From positions 1 through 64,000 of the forward strand of contig NZ_BOMH01000056.1 of assembly GCF_016862095.1 (NCBI RefSeq): 64,000 bases of DNA. Direction: 5' to 3'. The notes below the pieces were generated by a model. The model had not been told where the DNA came from and did not search any database. It saw only the letters and a program-made list of their open reading frames with translations. Source of the stretch: Actinoplanes cyaneus. GTDB lineage: Bacteria > Actinomycetota > Actinomycetes > Mycobacteriales > Micromonosporaceae. This document shows, one piece after another, positions 7,387 to 15,943 of the stretch (the stretch's first letter is position 1; every line of letters begins with the position of its first letter). A program made the translations under genes and the position numbers.

Positions 7387-7830
7387 ATGGCTCGCGGCAC
7401 CATGCACGCACCCAAGCCGGACGGGCAGCGCCGCCGCCGTAACGCGCCGACGCACGGCGAGACGGTCCTCCCCCGCGATGACGAACTCCGCGGCCCCGAA
7501 CTGGCCGAGCTGTCCTCACGGGCGTATGGCGATGACGTGTTGGCCTGGTACGACGATTGGCGCCGCTCGCCGCAGGCCGCCGTCTTCGAGCTGACCGACT
7601 GGCGCCGCCTGGCGATGCTCGCCCCGATCGTCGAGGCGTACCTCCGCCGGCCGAGCGCCGCCGCACTCTCCGAGATCCGCATGAACGAGGAGCGCCTCGG
7701 TGCGACCGTCGTCGACCGGATGCGCGCCCGGATGCGCATCGAGGACGCCGACGAGCACGAATCCGCTCCGGTGCTCCACCTGGCCGACGCCCGTGACGAC
7801 CTGCGGCGCCGCATGGCGTCCGGCGAGTGA
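7387..7830 (+). CDS. terS: terminase small subunit
   Basis: 147 residues; ATG with GAGAGGAGGA upstream. Helical protein (ELAELSSRAYGDDVLAWYDDWRRS; LAPIVEAYLRRPSAAALSEIRMNEERLGATVVDRMRARMRI) with the layout of P27-like small terminases. It binds the packaging site and loads the large subunit. Its stop overlaps the terL GTG. It is the first gene of the plus-strand late operon after the inserted minus-strand pair. Confidence 0.8.
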   Translation: MARGTMHAPKPDGQRRRRNAPTHGETVLPRDDELRGPELAELSSRAYGDDVLAWYDDWRRSPQAAVFELTDWRRLAMLAPIVEAYLRRPSAAALSEIRMNEERLGATVVDRMRARMRIEDADEHESAPVLHLADARDDLRRRMASGE

Positions 7831-9539
7831 CGGCGGCCGAAGCCCGCGACTCTGCCCTTCTGACCTCCAGCCAGGCCGCCGCCCGTAAGGCCGTCGTGGT
7901 GGCCGCGCTCACGACCATCGAGGCGTTCCCGATGGACGGCAGCGTCCGGACACTCGGCTGGGGCGTCGCGGCATGGGTCGAGGAATGGCTCTTGCAGCCC
8001 GACGGCGACGAGGCCGGCTCCCCGTACCGGCTGACGCGCGAGCAACTGAACTTCGTCCTCTGGTTCTACGCGGTCGACAGCCGTGGAAAGTTTCTCTACC
8101 GCCGGGCGGTCCTGCGCCGGGCGAAGGGCTGGGGTAAGTCGCCGTTCCTGGGCGCGCTCTGCCTTGCCGAATTGGCCGGCCCGGTCCGGTTCGACTACTG
8201 GGGCGCGGACGGCGAGGCGGTCGGCAAGCCACATCCCGCGCCGTGGGTCGTGATCGCAGGCGTCTCCGAGACGCAGACCGAGAACACCATGGCCGCGATC
8301 CGGGCGATGGTCGAAGAGTCCGACCTGGTCGACGCGATCGGTCTCGACGTCGGCAAGACCCGGATCTTCACGCCTACCGGCGGCAAGCTCACCGGGATCA
8401 CCTCCAGCTCGTCCACCTCGGAGGGTGCCCGGCCGAGCATGGCCGTGATGGACGAGACGCACCACTGGTCCGAGTCCAACGGCGGGCACGCCCTCGCCCG
8501 CGTCATCCGGCGCAACCTCGCCAAGTCCCGCGACGGCTCCGCCCGAGCGATCGAGACCACCAACGCCCACGCGCCCGGCGAGGACTCGGTCGCCGAGATG
8601 AGCTACCTCGCCTATCTGGCCGCCCGCGAGGGCCGCTCGAAGGCCAAGGGCATCCTCTACGACTCCAGGGAAGCTCCCGGCAATGTCGATCTCGCCGACC
8701 GGCCGGTTCTCCTGCTGGCCCTGGCCGCCGCGTACGGCGATTCGACCTGGGTCGACCTCGAGCGCATCGCCGACGAGGTCTACGACCCGAACACCCCGCC
8801 GGAAGAGGCCCGCCGCTTCTATCTGAACCAGATCACCGCCGCGGCCGACAGTTGGCTCGCCCCGCACGAGTACGACGCGAACGAACGGGTCAACCTGGCG
8901 CCGCTGAAGGTCGCCGAGCCCGGCGAGTGGCGCAAGGGCGACACGATCTGCCTCGGATTCGATGGCGGCCGGACCGACGACAGCAGCGCGGTCGTCGCCG
9001 TCCGTGTCTCGGACGGCGCGGCCTTCCTGCTGGGTCTCTGGGAGAAGCCGGACGGCCCCCGGGGCGTCGGCTGGGAAGTCGACCACGACCAGGTCCGCGA
9101 CGCCGTCGACAACGCCTTCGCGACCTTGGACGTCATCGGGTTCTTCTCCGATGTCGCCTACTGGGAGACCACCGTCGACCACTGGCGCGACGAGTACCAA
9201 GAGCGCCTGCTGGTCAAAGCGACCACGCGGCACACCGTCGCCTGGGACATGCGCTCCCACCAGGGCGACACCGTCCGCGCCGTCGAGGCCCTGCACCGCG
9301 CGTTCATCGACCAAGAGGTCCCGCACGACGGCGACCAGCGGCTCCGGCGCCACGTCCTGAACGCTCGCCGCCGGCCGAATCGCTGGGGCGTCTCCTTCGG
9401 CAAGGAGACCCGGGAGTCGCCGAAGAAGGTCGACGCTCTGGCCGCTCTCCTGCTGGCGCGCATGGCGCGTTCCCGCGTGCTCGCGGACGGCGTCCTCGCC
9501 AAACGGCGTCAGCCGGTCGGCCGCCTCGTCGGCTTCTGA
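7827..9539 (+). CDS. terL: terminase large subunit
   Basis: 570 residues; ATP-driven DNA packaging motor and nuclease. Walker A-like RRAKGWGKSP at about residue 97, Walker B SMAVMDETHHW near 205, coupling segment ETTNAHAPGED, then an RNase H-type nuclease domain with acidic residues in CLGFDGGRTDD and GFFSDVAYWETTVDHW. Length and order are standard. GTG is coupled to terS by a four-base overlap. Confidence 0.95.
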   Translation: MTAAEARDSALLTSSQAAARKAVVVAALTTIEAFPMDGSVRTLGWGVAAWVEEWLLQPDGDEAGSPYRLTREQLNFVLWFYAVDSRGKFLYRRAVLRRAKGWGKSPFLGALCLAELAGPVRFDYWGADGEAVGKPHPAPWVVIAGVSETQTENTMAAIRAMVEESDLVDAIGLDVGKTRIFTPTGGKLTGITSSSSTSEGARPSMAVMDETHHWSESNGGHALARVIRRNLAKSRDGSARAIETTNAHAPGEDSVAEMSYLAYLAAREGRSKAKGILYDSREAPGNVDLADRPVLLLALAAAYGDSTWVDLERIADEVYDPNTPPEEARRFYLNQITAAADSWLAPHEYDANERVNLAPLKVAEPGEWRKGDTICLGFDGGRTDDSSAVVAVRVSDGAAFLLGLWEKPDGPRGVGWEVDHDQVRDAVDNAFATLDVIGFFSDVAYWETTVDHWRDEYQERLLVKATTRHTVAWDMRSHQGDTVRAVEALHRAFIDQEVPHDGDQRLRRHVLNARRRPNRWGVSFGKETRESPKKVDALAALLLARMARSRVLADGVLAKRRQPVGRLVGF

Positions 9540-9575
9540 CTTTCCCTACGCGCCTCGGAAGGAGGCCATGCCCGC

Positions 9576-10955
9576 GTGCCCGAAGACGGATCGATCGTCG
9601 GCCTCGCCGAGGAGCTGATCGCCGAGCACAAGAAGGCCAATCACCGCACCTCGGATTTCGGCCGGATCACCCGCTACCTGGCGGGCGACCACGACCTCCC
9701 CTACGTGCCGCGCGGCGCGAAGGCCGAGTACCGGTCGCTGGCTCGCAAGTCGATCACGAACTGGCTGCCGCTGATCTCCGACACGTTCGTCAAGGGCCTG
9801 TTCGTGGACGGCTATCGGCCGGCGAACAGCACCACCAACGCCAAGGCGTGGGGCTACTGGCAGCTCAACGGCATGGACGCCCGCCAGACACTCATTCACC
9901 GCGGCGCCCTGGAGTACGGCACGTCGTACGCCCTCGTGCTTCCCGGCAACAGCGACGGCCCGTCGATCAAGCCGGTCTCGGCGACCAAGTGCGTCGCGTT
10001 CTACGAAGACGATGACGACGAGTGGGCGCAGCACGCCCTCCGGTTCAAGGGCCGCACCGTCAACGGCGCCGCGCTCTACGAACTGATCACGGACACCGCT
10101 GTGCACACACTGGCGGTACCGAAGGGCGAGGCGAAACCACGCGTCGTGAGCACCGATGAGCACCGCCTCGGGTACGTCCCGCTGGTCCGGTATCGGGAAC
10201 GGCTGGACGGCTCGCGCGGCATCATCCTGCCCTTGATCGGGCTTCAGGACCGCGTCAGCGAAGCGGTCTTCACCCTGTTGATCGCCTTGCAGTACGCGAG
10301 CTTCCGCCAGCGCTGGGCCACCGGGCTCGCGATCCCCGTGGACGATCAGGCGACGCTCGCCGACGGTTCACCCAACCCGAACTACGGCAAGCCGGTCGAG
10401 CCGTTCCAAGCCGCCGTTGACCGCCTGTGGGTGACCGACAACCCAGACGCCAAGTTCGGCGATTTCGCGCAGACCGACGTCACCGGCCATCTGGAAGCCT
10501 ACGGTTCCACCGTCCGCTCGCTCGCCGCCATTGCGCAGCTCAGCCCGCATGTCCTGCTGGGCGACCTGGTCAACCTGTCCGCCGACGCGCTGGCCGCCGC
10601 CGAGTCCGCGACCCAGCGCAAGATCGGCGAGTACGAGACCATCTTCGGTGAATCCCACGAGCAGACCCTGCGTCTTGCGTCGCTCGCCGCCGGCGATGGC
10701 CAGGGCGCGACCGACCGGTCCGCGCAGGTCCGCTGGCGCGACACCGAGGCCCGCAGCATGGCGGCCACTGTGGACGCACTCGGGAAGATGGTCCAAATGC
10801 TCAACGTCCCGCCGGAAGGGGCCTGGGAACGCATCCCCGGCATCACCGACCAGGACATCGAGCGGTGGCGCGGCATGGCCACCAACAGTGACGGTCTCAC
10901 CCAGCTCGCCGAAGCGCTGACCCGGCAGGCTCAGCCGGCCATCGCGGCGGCATGA
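9576..10955 (+). CDS. portal protein (SPP1 gp6-like)
   Basis: 459 residues forming the dodecameric vertex for DNA entry. N-terminal segment YVPRGAKAEYRSLARKSITN and FVDGYRP, a wing with EYGTSYALVLPG, the conserved QLSPHVLLGDLVNLSADAL region, and a long C-terminal helix are typical of SPP1-like portals. GTG at 9576; the nearby ATG at 9568 is out of frame. Overlaps the MuF gene by four bases. Confidence 0.9.
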   Translation: MPEDGSIVGLAEELIAEHKKANHRTSDFGRITRYLAGDHDLPYVPRGAKAEYRSLARKSITNWLPLISDTFVKGLFVDGYRPANSTTNAKAWGYWQLNGMDARQTLIHRGALEYGTSYALVLPGNSDGPSIKPVSATKCVAFYEDDDDEWAQHALRFKGRTVNGAALYELITDTAVHTLAVPKGEAKPRVVSTDEHRLGYVPLVRYRERLDGSRGIILPLIGLQDRVSEAVFTLLIALQYASFRQRWATGLAIPVDDQATLADGSPNPNYGKPVEPFQAAVDRLWVTDNPDAKFGDFAQTDVTGHLEAYGSTVRSLAAIAQLSPHVLLGDLVNLSADALAAAESATQRKIGEYETIFGESHEQTLRLASLAAGDGQGATDRSAQVRWRDTEARSMAATVDALGKMVQMLNVPPEGAWERIPGITDQDIERWRGMATNSDGLTQLAEALTRQAQPAIAAA

Positions 10956-11710
10956 CGCCGACCCTGGAGCAGGTCGCGGATTCCTACCGGCAGCTACAGG
11001 CAACGCTCAACGCCGAGACGGCTGCCCGCGTCACCGTGGCCTTCGAGAGCCTGCTCGACCCGGCCGACCTCGACCGCACCTTCCCCGCTTACTTCCGCAT
11101 GGTCACTCAGATCATCGCGGAGGCACGACGGGTCGGTGCGCTGGTCGCGGGTGCCTTCTTGACGGCGTACCGCGACACCGCAGGCGTCGGCGGTGACGCT
11201 CCCGCGATTGCCTATGCCGGGCAGCTCCCGGCGGCCCAGCTCGCGACGAGCCTGTTCGTTACGGGCCCTGTCCAGGTGAAGCGATCCCTCGCGGGAGGCG
11301 CGACGATCCAGACCTCGATCTCACGCGCCCGCGCGGCAACGGCCGGCGCCGTCGTCCGGCACACTGCGGACGCTGGCCGCAGCACCGTCCGCGACACGGT
11401 TCGGCGCGATCGGGTCGCGCTGGGCTGGGCACGGCTGACCGACGGCGACCCCTGCTACTTCTGCGCCATGCTCGCCGGCCGCGGTGCCGTTTACCTGAGC
11501 AAGGACAGCGCGACCGGAGACGACCCGTACCATGACGGATGCGGCTGCGTGCCGGTACCGGTCTACTCACGGGCCGCAGCCTGGCCGGGCCGCTCACGCG
11601 AGTTCGAGACCCTCTGGAACGACTCGACCGAGGGCCAATCCGGGCGCGACGCGATCAACGCCTTCCGCCGCGCCTACGCGGCCCAGCGAAAGACGTCACT
11701 AACGATCTAG
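10952..11710 (+). CDS. MuF-like minor head / capsid maturation protein
   Basis: 252 residues. Helical N terminus, then the MuF C-terminal signature WARLTDGDPCYFCAMLAGRG, YHDGCGCVPVPVY, with the paired Cys residues and His conserved. Usually an internal head protein ejected or used in head morphogenesis. No fused toxin domain follows the signature. Last gene before a minus-strand insertion and a terminator that break the late operon. Confidence 0.85.
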   Translation: MTPTLEQVADSYRQLQATLNAETAARVTVAFESLLDPADLDRTFPAYFRMVTQIIAEARRVGALVAGAFLTAYRDTAGVGGDAPAIAYAGQLPAAQLATSLFVTGPVQVKRSLAGGATIQTSISRARAATAGAVVRHTADAGRSTVRDTVRRDRVALGWARLTDGDPCYFCAMLAGRGAVYLSKDSATGDDPYHDGCGCVPVPVYSRAAAWPGRSREFETLWNDSTEGQSGRDAINAFRRAYAAQRKTSLTI

Positions 11711-11717
11711 GTAAGGC

Positions 11718-11918
11718 TCAAATTGAGTTACCGCCGCCGTAGCGCAGTGCGGCCCAAACGAGCAATTCAAGCGTCATGGTGGCAGTAAAACTGCCACCCG
11801 CGGAGACGACGCTGGCCAAGAGCGAAGTGCTCTCAGCCCAGGTCAACCAGGCTGCCACCAGCGCGATGATGATCGCGAAAAAGAAGAAGTTGAGAATGAC
11901 AAGCAATGTCTTGGACAC
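11718..11918 (-). CDS. small two-helix membrane protein, moron-like
   Basis: 66 residues, GTG at 11918, minus strand inside the structural operon. Two hydrophobic segments: TLLVILNFFFFAIIIALVAA and the stretch ending ELLVWAALRYGG. The local DNA (11711-12060) is strikingly AT-rich for this genome and includes a dyad ATAACC/GGTTAT at 11951-11969 upstream of the gene, a plausible private promoter or operator. Suited to a lysogenic-conversion or superinfection-exclusion protein; function not recognised. Confidence 0.55.
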   Translation of the reverse strand: MSKTLLVILNFFFFAIIIALVAAWLTWAESTSLLASVVSAGGSFTATMTLELLVWAALRYGGGNSI

Positions 11919-12016
11919 AGCTCAAATAACACATTAACACAGACTGCGCTCATAACCTCCGTACGGTTATGCCCGATCCGCTTGATCCCTGGATCATGCA
12001 CTTTTTGCTACGCTTT

Positions 12017-12040
12017 GGGGCTATCTTTTAGCCCCTTTTT
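12017..12040 (+). terminator. intrinsic terminator inside the late operon
   Basis: GGGGCTA (12017-12023), short loop, TAGCCCC (12029-12035) and TTTTT: a textbook rho-independent terminator for plus-strand transcripts between the MuF and scaffold genes. A smaller hairpin TGATCC/GGATCA lies at 11983-11996. Confidence 0.8.
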
Positions 12041-12099
12041 GCTCTATTCGAAATTGCGGGCAGGTCCCGCGCGCCTTCACCGTCCCAGGAGGACACCCC

Positions 12100-12624
12100 T
12101 TGTCGGAAAACCCGACCACCACGCCCCCGACAGAGCCCGCCGACAACGGCGGCACGACCGGGGATGCGCCCAGCACCACCCCGCCCCCCGTCGGCCAGGC
12201 ACCGACATGGGACGGCGACTTTGACCCCGACCGCGCCAAGCGGCTCGTCGAGAACCTCCGCAAGGAGCGCGACGAGGCCCGCTCGAAGCTCAAGGCGCAC
12301 GAGGACGACCAGAAGTCCGACCTGCAGAAGGCCCAGGAATCCCGCGAAGAACTGGCGCGTGAACTGGCCACCCTCCGCAAGGAGCACGCCGCCAAGGAGC
12401 ACGGCCTCCCGGCGTCCCTCGCGCGGTTCCTCACCGGCGACACCGCCGAGGAGATCGCCGCCAGCGCGAAGGCGCTCGCGGAGGAGACCGGCCTCACCAA
12501 GACCGAGACCGCTCCGCTTCCCGGCCGCCCCAAGCCGCGGCTCAAGCCCGGTCACGCGGCCGGCGACGAGGCCACGGACTTCGACCCGGAGGCCGTCATC
12601 AAGGCCGTCCGGCGCGGCTACTGA
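12100..12624 (+). CDS. capsid scaffolding protein
   Basis: 174 residues, TTG start with AGGAGGA upstream. Disordered Thr/Pro-rich N terminus, a charged coiled coil at about 45-100 (DRAKRLVENLRKERDEARSK and following), and a basic C terminus before the final AVIKAVRRGY helix that would contact the coat. Position directly before the major capsid gene fits. As there is a terminator just upstream, an extra promoter or antitermination must supply it. Confidence 0.8.
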   Translation: MSENPTTTPPTEPADNGGTTGDAPSTTPPPVGQAPTWDGDFDPDRAKRLVENLRKERDEARSKLKAHEDDQKSDLQKAQESREELARELATLRKEHAAKEHGLPASLARFLTGDTAEEIAASAKALAEETGLTKTETAPLPGRPKPRLKPGHAAGDEATDFDPEAVIKAVRRGY

Positions 12625-12650
12625 CTCCGAAAGGACAACCCCGCCTACCC

Positions 12651-13571
12651 ATGGCTCACAATTTCGTCATCCCCGAGCAGGTGCTGCGCACCGCGCTGGG
12701 CCTGCTCCGCGACGACCTTCAGCTCGCAGCGACCATGAACCGCGACTACGAGGACGCCTTCGGCGGCGGTCGCGGGACCGTGGTCAACGTCCGTATCCCG
12801 TCGACCCTCAAGGCCCGGCGCCGCAAGCTCGCCGACGCGGGCGCGGCGATCACCACTGACAGCCTCAGCGAGTCCACCGTGCCGGTCCAGATCACCGACA
12901 TGATCTACAGCGCGGTCGACGTGACCGACGAGGACCTGAGCCTCAACATCGAGGACTTCACCCGGCAGGTGTCCGCGCCGCAGGTCCTCGCGATGGTCGA
13001 GGACGTCGAGGACTTCGCGGTCGCCGTCATGCAGGCCACCGCCGAGACGACCTCGATCGCCTACGACAAGGCGAAGCCGGTGCCCACCTTCACCGCCGCC
13101 CGCAAGGTCCTGCGTGACCGTGGCCTGCCGGCCTCCGGCCTCTGGGCGGCCGTTGGCACCGGGGTCTACGCCGAGCTGCTGGACGCCGACGCGATCACCA
13201 ACGCGAGCGTGTCCGGCTCGACCGAGGCCCTGCGCAACGCGCGGGTCGGCACCGTACGCGGCTTCAACGTCGCCGAGAACAATCGGCTCGCCGACGACGA
13301 GATCATCTTCTACGGCCGCGACTCCTACACCCTGGCGATCCGCGCGCCGCGTGTACCGGACGGCGTCGCCTTCGGCGAATCGCGCTCGGAGAACGGCTTC
13401 GCGATGCGGTGGGTCAAGGACTACGACTCGACCCATCTGCAGGACCGGAGCATCTTCTCGACCTTCATCGGCTGCAAGCGCATCGACCTGCCGCGCATGA
13501 ACCCGGACACCAAGAAGGTCGAGTACGTCCCCTCGGCGATCCGGGTTCTCACCTCGACCGTCGGTGCGTAA
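12651..13571 (+). CDS. major capsid protein
   Basis: 306 residues. Begins MAHNFVIPEQVLRTALGLL, with RGTVVNVRIPSTLKAR and VPVQITDMIYSAVDVTDEDL segments typical of P22 coat-family proteins found in many actinophages with this fold of the HK97 type. Preceded by the scaffold gene and followed by connectors. Its stop codon lies within operator dyad C. Confidence 0.85.
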   Translation: MAHNFVIPEQVLRTALGLLRDDLQLAATMNRDYEDAFGGGRGTVVNVRIPSTLKARRRKLADAGAAITTDSLSESTVPVQITDMIYSAVDVTDEDLSLNIEDFTRQVSAPQVLAMVEDVEDFAVAVMQATAETTSIAYDKAKPVPTFTAARKVLRDRGLPASGLWAAVGTGVYAELLDADAITNASVSGSTEALRNARVGTVRGFNVAENNRLADDEIIFYGRDSYTLAIRAPRVPDGVAFGESRSENGFAMRWVKDYDSTHLQDRSIFSTFIGCKRIDLPRMNPDTKKVEYVPSAIRVLTSTVGA

Positions 13572-13584
13572 GACGACACACGCG
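13565..13584. promoter_or_regulatory. operator dyad C
   Basis: TGCGT-N10-ACGCG overlapping the capsid stop codon. It is the only dyad inside the structural operon and has no obvious promoter. The same core is nearly identical to site D. Confidence 0.6.
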
Positions 13585-13597
13585 TAAGGAGCCACTC

Positions 13598-14020
13598 GTG
13601 AGTCTGCCACCGCTCGCCACCGTGGCCGAGCTACAGACCCGCGTGGGCGGGACGATCACCGGCCCGGACCTCAATCGGGCGGTGGCGGCTCTCGAAGACG
13701 TCTCGTCCCTGGTTCGCCTGGAAGCCGGTACCGACTGGGTCGCCGCGGACGGCGTCACGATCACCGCCCCACGCGCGATCGTGACCGTCGTTCTCGCGGC
13801 GGCTGGACGTGTGTACCGCAACCCGGACGGATACCAGGGCGAGACGGTCGGGGCCTACTCCTACCAGTACGCGCAGACCTCCACGTCGGCGTACCTGTCG
13901 ACCGACGAGATCACCATCATCCGCAGGGCCGCGAGCCCGGCCGCCAGCTCCGGCGTCTTCTCCCTTCGCACCCCGTCGGCCTACGAGTCCCCGACGCCGT
14001 CGGAGGTGGATCTCGCATGA
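13598..14020 (+). CDS. head-tail connector protein
   Basis: 140 residues; GTG with AAGGAGCC upstream. N-terminal LATVAELQTRVG...ALEDVSSLVRLEAG and the following helices match the HK97 gp6 / SPP1 gp15-like connector pattern. Second half is Ser/Thr-rich (YAQTSTSAYLSTDEITIIRR). Coupled by ATGA overlap to the next gene. Confidence 0.75.
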   Translation: MSLPPLATVAELQTRVGGTITGPDLNRAVAALEDVSSLVRLEAGTDWVAADGVTITAPRAIVTVVLAAAGRVYRNPDGYQGETVGAYSYQYAQTSTSAYLSTDEITIIRRAASPAASSGVFSLRTPSAYESPTPSEVDLA

Positions 14021-14646
14021 GGTTCCCCGACGAGGTCGTCCTCCTGCGGCCGGTCGGCACGGACGAGTACGGGAATCCCGACGGATCGTGGGCGAACCCT
14101 CTCGCGACCGAAACCGCGGGCTTCCTGTCCGGCGACACGGTCTACCTGCCCGCCGGGACCGACGTACTCAAAGGCGACCGGCTGCTCGTCGCCGGGCGCA
14201 CCTACGCGGTCGTCGATGACCCGGCCGAGGCCCGCTCGCCGAGCCGAACTGTCCTGGTGACGCTCAAGGTCAAGATGCTGGAGGCACCGCCGCCGGCCAC
14301 GACCGCCGTCAGACGCACCGGCGACACGATGACCGGCGCGCTGGTCCTGGTCGACGGATCGCCCGCCGCCTCCGAGGCGTACGTCCTCGCACACGCGGTG
14401 GAAGGCGGCGGCACGGTGAGCTGGGCGAACGTGCTCGACAAGCCCGCGTCCTACCCGCCCGCCGCGCACGGCCACTCGCTCGCCGAGGTGGCCGGCCTGG
14501 TCGCCGCCCTGGCCACGTTCGCACCCGCGATCAAGCGCTGGAACGGCACCGCATACGTGGCGGACAGCACCGCAACGATCTACGTCGGCCCGGCCGATCC
14601 CGGCAGCGTGCCGGACGGCTCCGTCTGGATCGACACGAGCGAATGA
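14017..14646 (+). CDS. head-closure protein fused to a tail-fibre-like C terminus
   Basis: 209 residues. Residues 1-90 look like a head-tail stopper (FPDEVVLLRPVGTDEYGNPD...GDRLLVAGRTYAVVDDP...VTLKV). Residues 95-209 instead carry fibre motifs: RRTGDTMTGALVLVDGSPAA, the repeat common in phage fibres, then YPPAAHGHSLAEVAGL and a closing strand with IYVGPADPGSVPDGSVWIDT. No internal stop or frameshift was seen, so the two parts form one polypeptide. Such a fusion at the neck could act as a whisker or adhesive decoration. Confidence 0.7.
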   Translation: MRFPDEVVLLRPVGTDEYGNPDGSWANPLATETAGFLSGDTVYLPAGTDVLKGDRLLVAGRTYAVVDDPAEARSPSRTVLVTLKVKMLEAPPPATTAVRRTGDTMTGALVLVDGSPAASEAYVLAHAVEGGGTVSWANVLDKPASYPPAAHGHSLAEVAGLVAALATFAPAIKRWNGTAYVADSTATIYVGPADPGSVPDGSVWIDTSE

Positions 14647-15200
14647 GCCCGGTCGCCCGCGTCCGCGCTGACGGCGTCTGGGCCGAGGTCGATCTGACCG
14701 GGGCCGCCCGGGAGGCGGGTACCTGGAAGACCTTCTCCCGGCCGAGGACCGAGGAGGTGCTCGCCTTCGACGGCACGCTCGCCACCACCTACGACGACAG
14801 CCGTTCGGTCACGCTCGGTCTGCGCTGGACCGCGAGCTCCGAGGGCCTCTGGCTCGGGTGTGCGGTCTGGGTCGCGCGGTACATGACCGGCCTGCCGCTG
14901 ACCGTCGCGGCGTACAACGCGCACACCCAGGATCGCCTGTCCCGCACGACGGTCACACCGTCGGCGGAGTCGCAGATGATCCGGGTCCTGTTCGACGACC
15001 CGGTCCCGGTCGTCCCGGCTCGGACGTACGTGGCGGCTTACAACGCCCGCTACTACGTGGCCTCCTTCGGGACACTGCCGGCCGCCAGCGCGCATCTGAC
15101 CTGCGATCCCGGCGGTAGCTGGCTCGACGGCACCGAGATCGCGTTCCCGGTGAACAACTCCAGCGCCAACTACCACGTCACACCCATCGTCCTTTTCTGA
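14643..15200 (+). CDS. DUF4082-like decoration/adhesion protein
   Basis: 185 residues, coupled by ATGA to the preceding gene. The core (VTLGLRWTASSEGLWLGCAV ... PVVPARTYVAAYNARYYVAS ... SANYHVTPIVLF) follows the DUF4082 pattern known from secreted carbohydrate-associated proteins. Its presence between connectors rather than with the fibres is unusual and pairs with the fibre-like tail of the gene before it. Probably displayed on the virion neck or head. Confidence 0.6.
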   Translation: MSPVARVRADGVWAEVDLTGAAREAGTWKTFSRPRTEEVLAFDGTLATTYDDSRSVTLGLRWTASSEGLWLGCAVWVARYMTGLPLTVAAYNAHTQDRLSRTTVTPSAESQMIRVLFDDPVPVVPARTYVAAYNARYYVASFGTLPAASAHLTCDPGGSWLDGTEIAFPVNNSSANYHVTPIVLF

Positions 15201-15209
15201 GGAGCTTGC

Positions 15210-15548
15210 GTGCCCGCCCGAATCCGGCTCGATCACAAGGGCATGGGTGAGATGCTCCGGTCCGCCGAGATCGCCGCGACCATCGCTCTCCGCGCCGCCC
15301 ACGTCGAGCGGACGGTGTCTGAGCACCCATCGATCGTGCGGCACGAGATGCCGGTCGAGCGGCACGCCTACGCCTCGGACCGGGCCGGCGAGGACGTCGC
15401 GATCGAACATGCTGGCGGCCTGGCCGTCGAAGCGAAGTACGGAGTCCTCGCTGACGCGGCCCGCGCGGTCGCCCTGCAGGTCACCACCGCGAAGCAGCAA
15501 GCGACACGACGGCGCCGCAAGGCAAAGAAGGGTCAGGCCGCCTCGTGA
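15210..15548 (+). CDS. HK97 gp10-like neck/tail component
   Basis: 112 residues, GTG with GAGGAGC upstream. Helical start (GMGEMLRSAEIAATIALRAA), DRAGEDVAIEHAGGLAVEAKYGVLADAARA and a very basic tail (RRRRKAKKGQ) match small tail-completion proteins located just before the tail terminator. Confidence 0.7.
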   Translation: MPARIRLDHKGMGEMLRSAEIAATIALRAAHVERTVSEHPSIVRHEMPVERHAYASDRAGEDVAIEHAGGLAVEAKYGVLADAARAVALQVTTAKQQATRRRRKAKKGQAAS

Positions 15549-15931
15549 CCCGTTTCGCTGATCCACAGCTCGCCGCCCTGAGCATCCTCCGGGCCGCCGC
15601 GCCCGGTGTGGCGTTCGGAACCAAAGCGGTCGACGAATACCCCGACGGCGGGGCACCTGGCCTGCCGTACGTCCAAGTCCGGGCGGGGGCTGCGGCTGTT
15701 CGCTGGCCCGTCGCCGCGGTCGCGCCACTGCGCATCGTGGCTTGGGCCGACACCGGGGCCGCCGCCACGGCGCTCGCGTGGCAGCTCCACGGCGTGCTCC
15801 TGGACTTCCGGCACGGCCGGGACATCCGGAGCTTCGCGCCCGAGCTCGGCCCGCTCCCAGCGGCCGATCCGGACACCAGTCGGCCGCTCTGTTCTTTCTC
15901 CGTTCTGGCGCGTCTGCGCCCTCAGCGTTAA
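15545..15931 (+). CDS. tail terminator protein
   Basis: 128 residues. The layout (DPQLAALSILRAAAP, PYVQVRAGAA, PLRIVAWADTGAAATALAWQLHGVLL) and position between gp10-like and major tail genes indicate a gpU/tail-terminator homolog that caps the tail tube. GTG overlaps the previous stop. Confidence 0.75.
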   Translation: MTRFADPQLAALSILRAAAPGVAFGTKAVDEYPDGGAPGLPYVQVRAGAAAVRWPVAAVAPLRIVAWADTGAAATALAWQLHGVLLDFRHGRDIRSFAPELGPLPAADPDTSRPLCSFSVLARLRPQR

Positions 15932-15943
15932 AGGAGCTGCCCC

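Noticed and set aside
7347..9353. 668-codon minus-strand frame opposite the terminase
   Set aside because: Shadow frame typical of high-GC DNA; the plus strand encodes an unmistakable large terminase.
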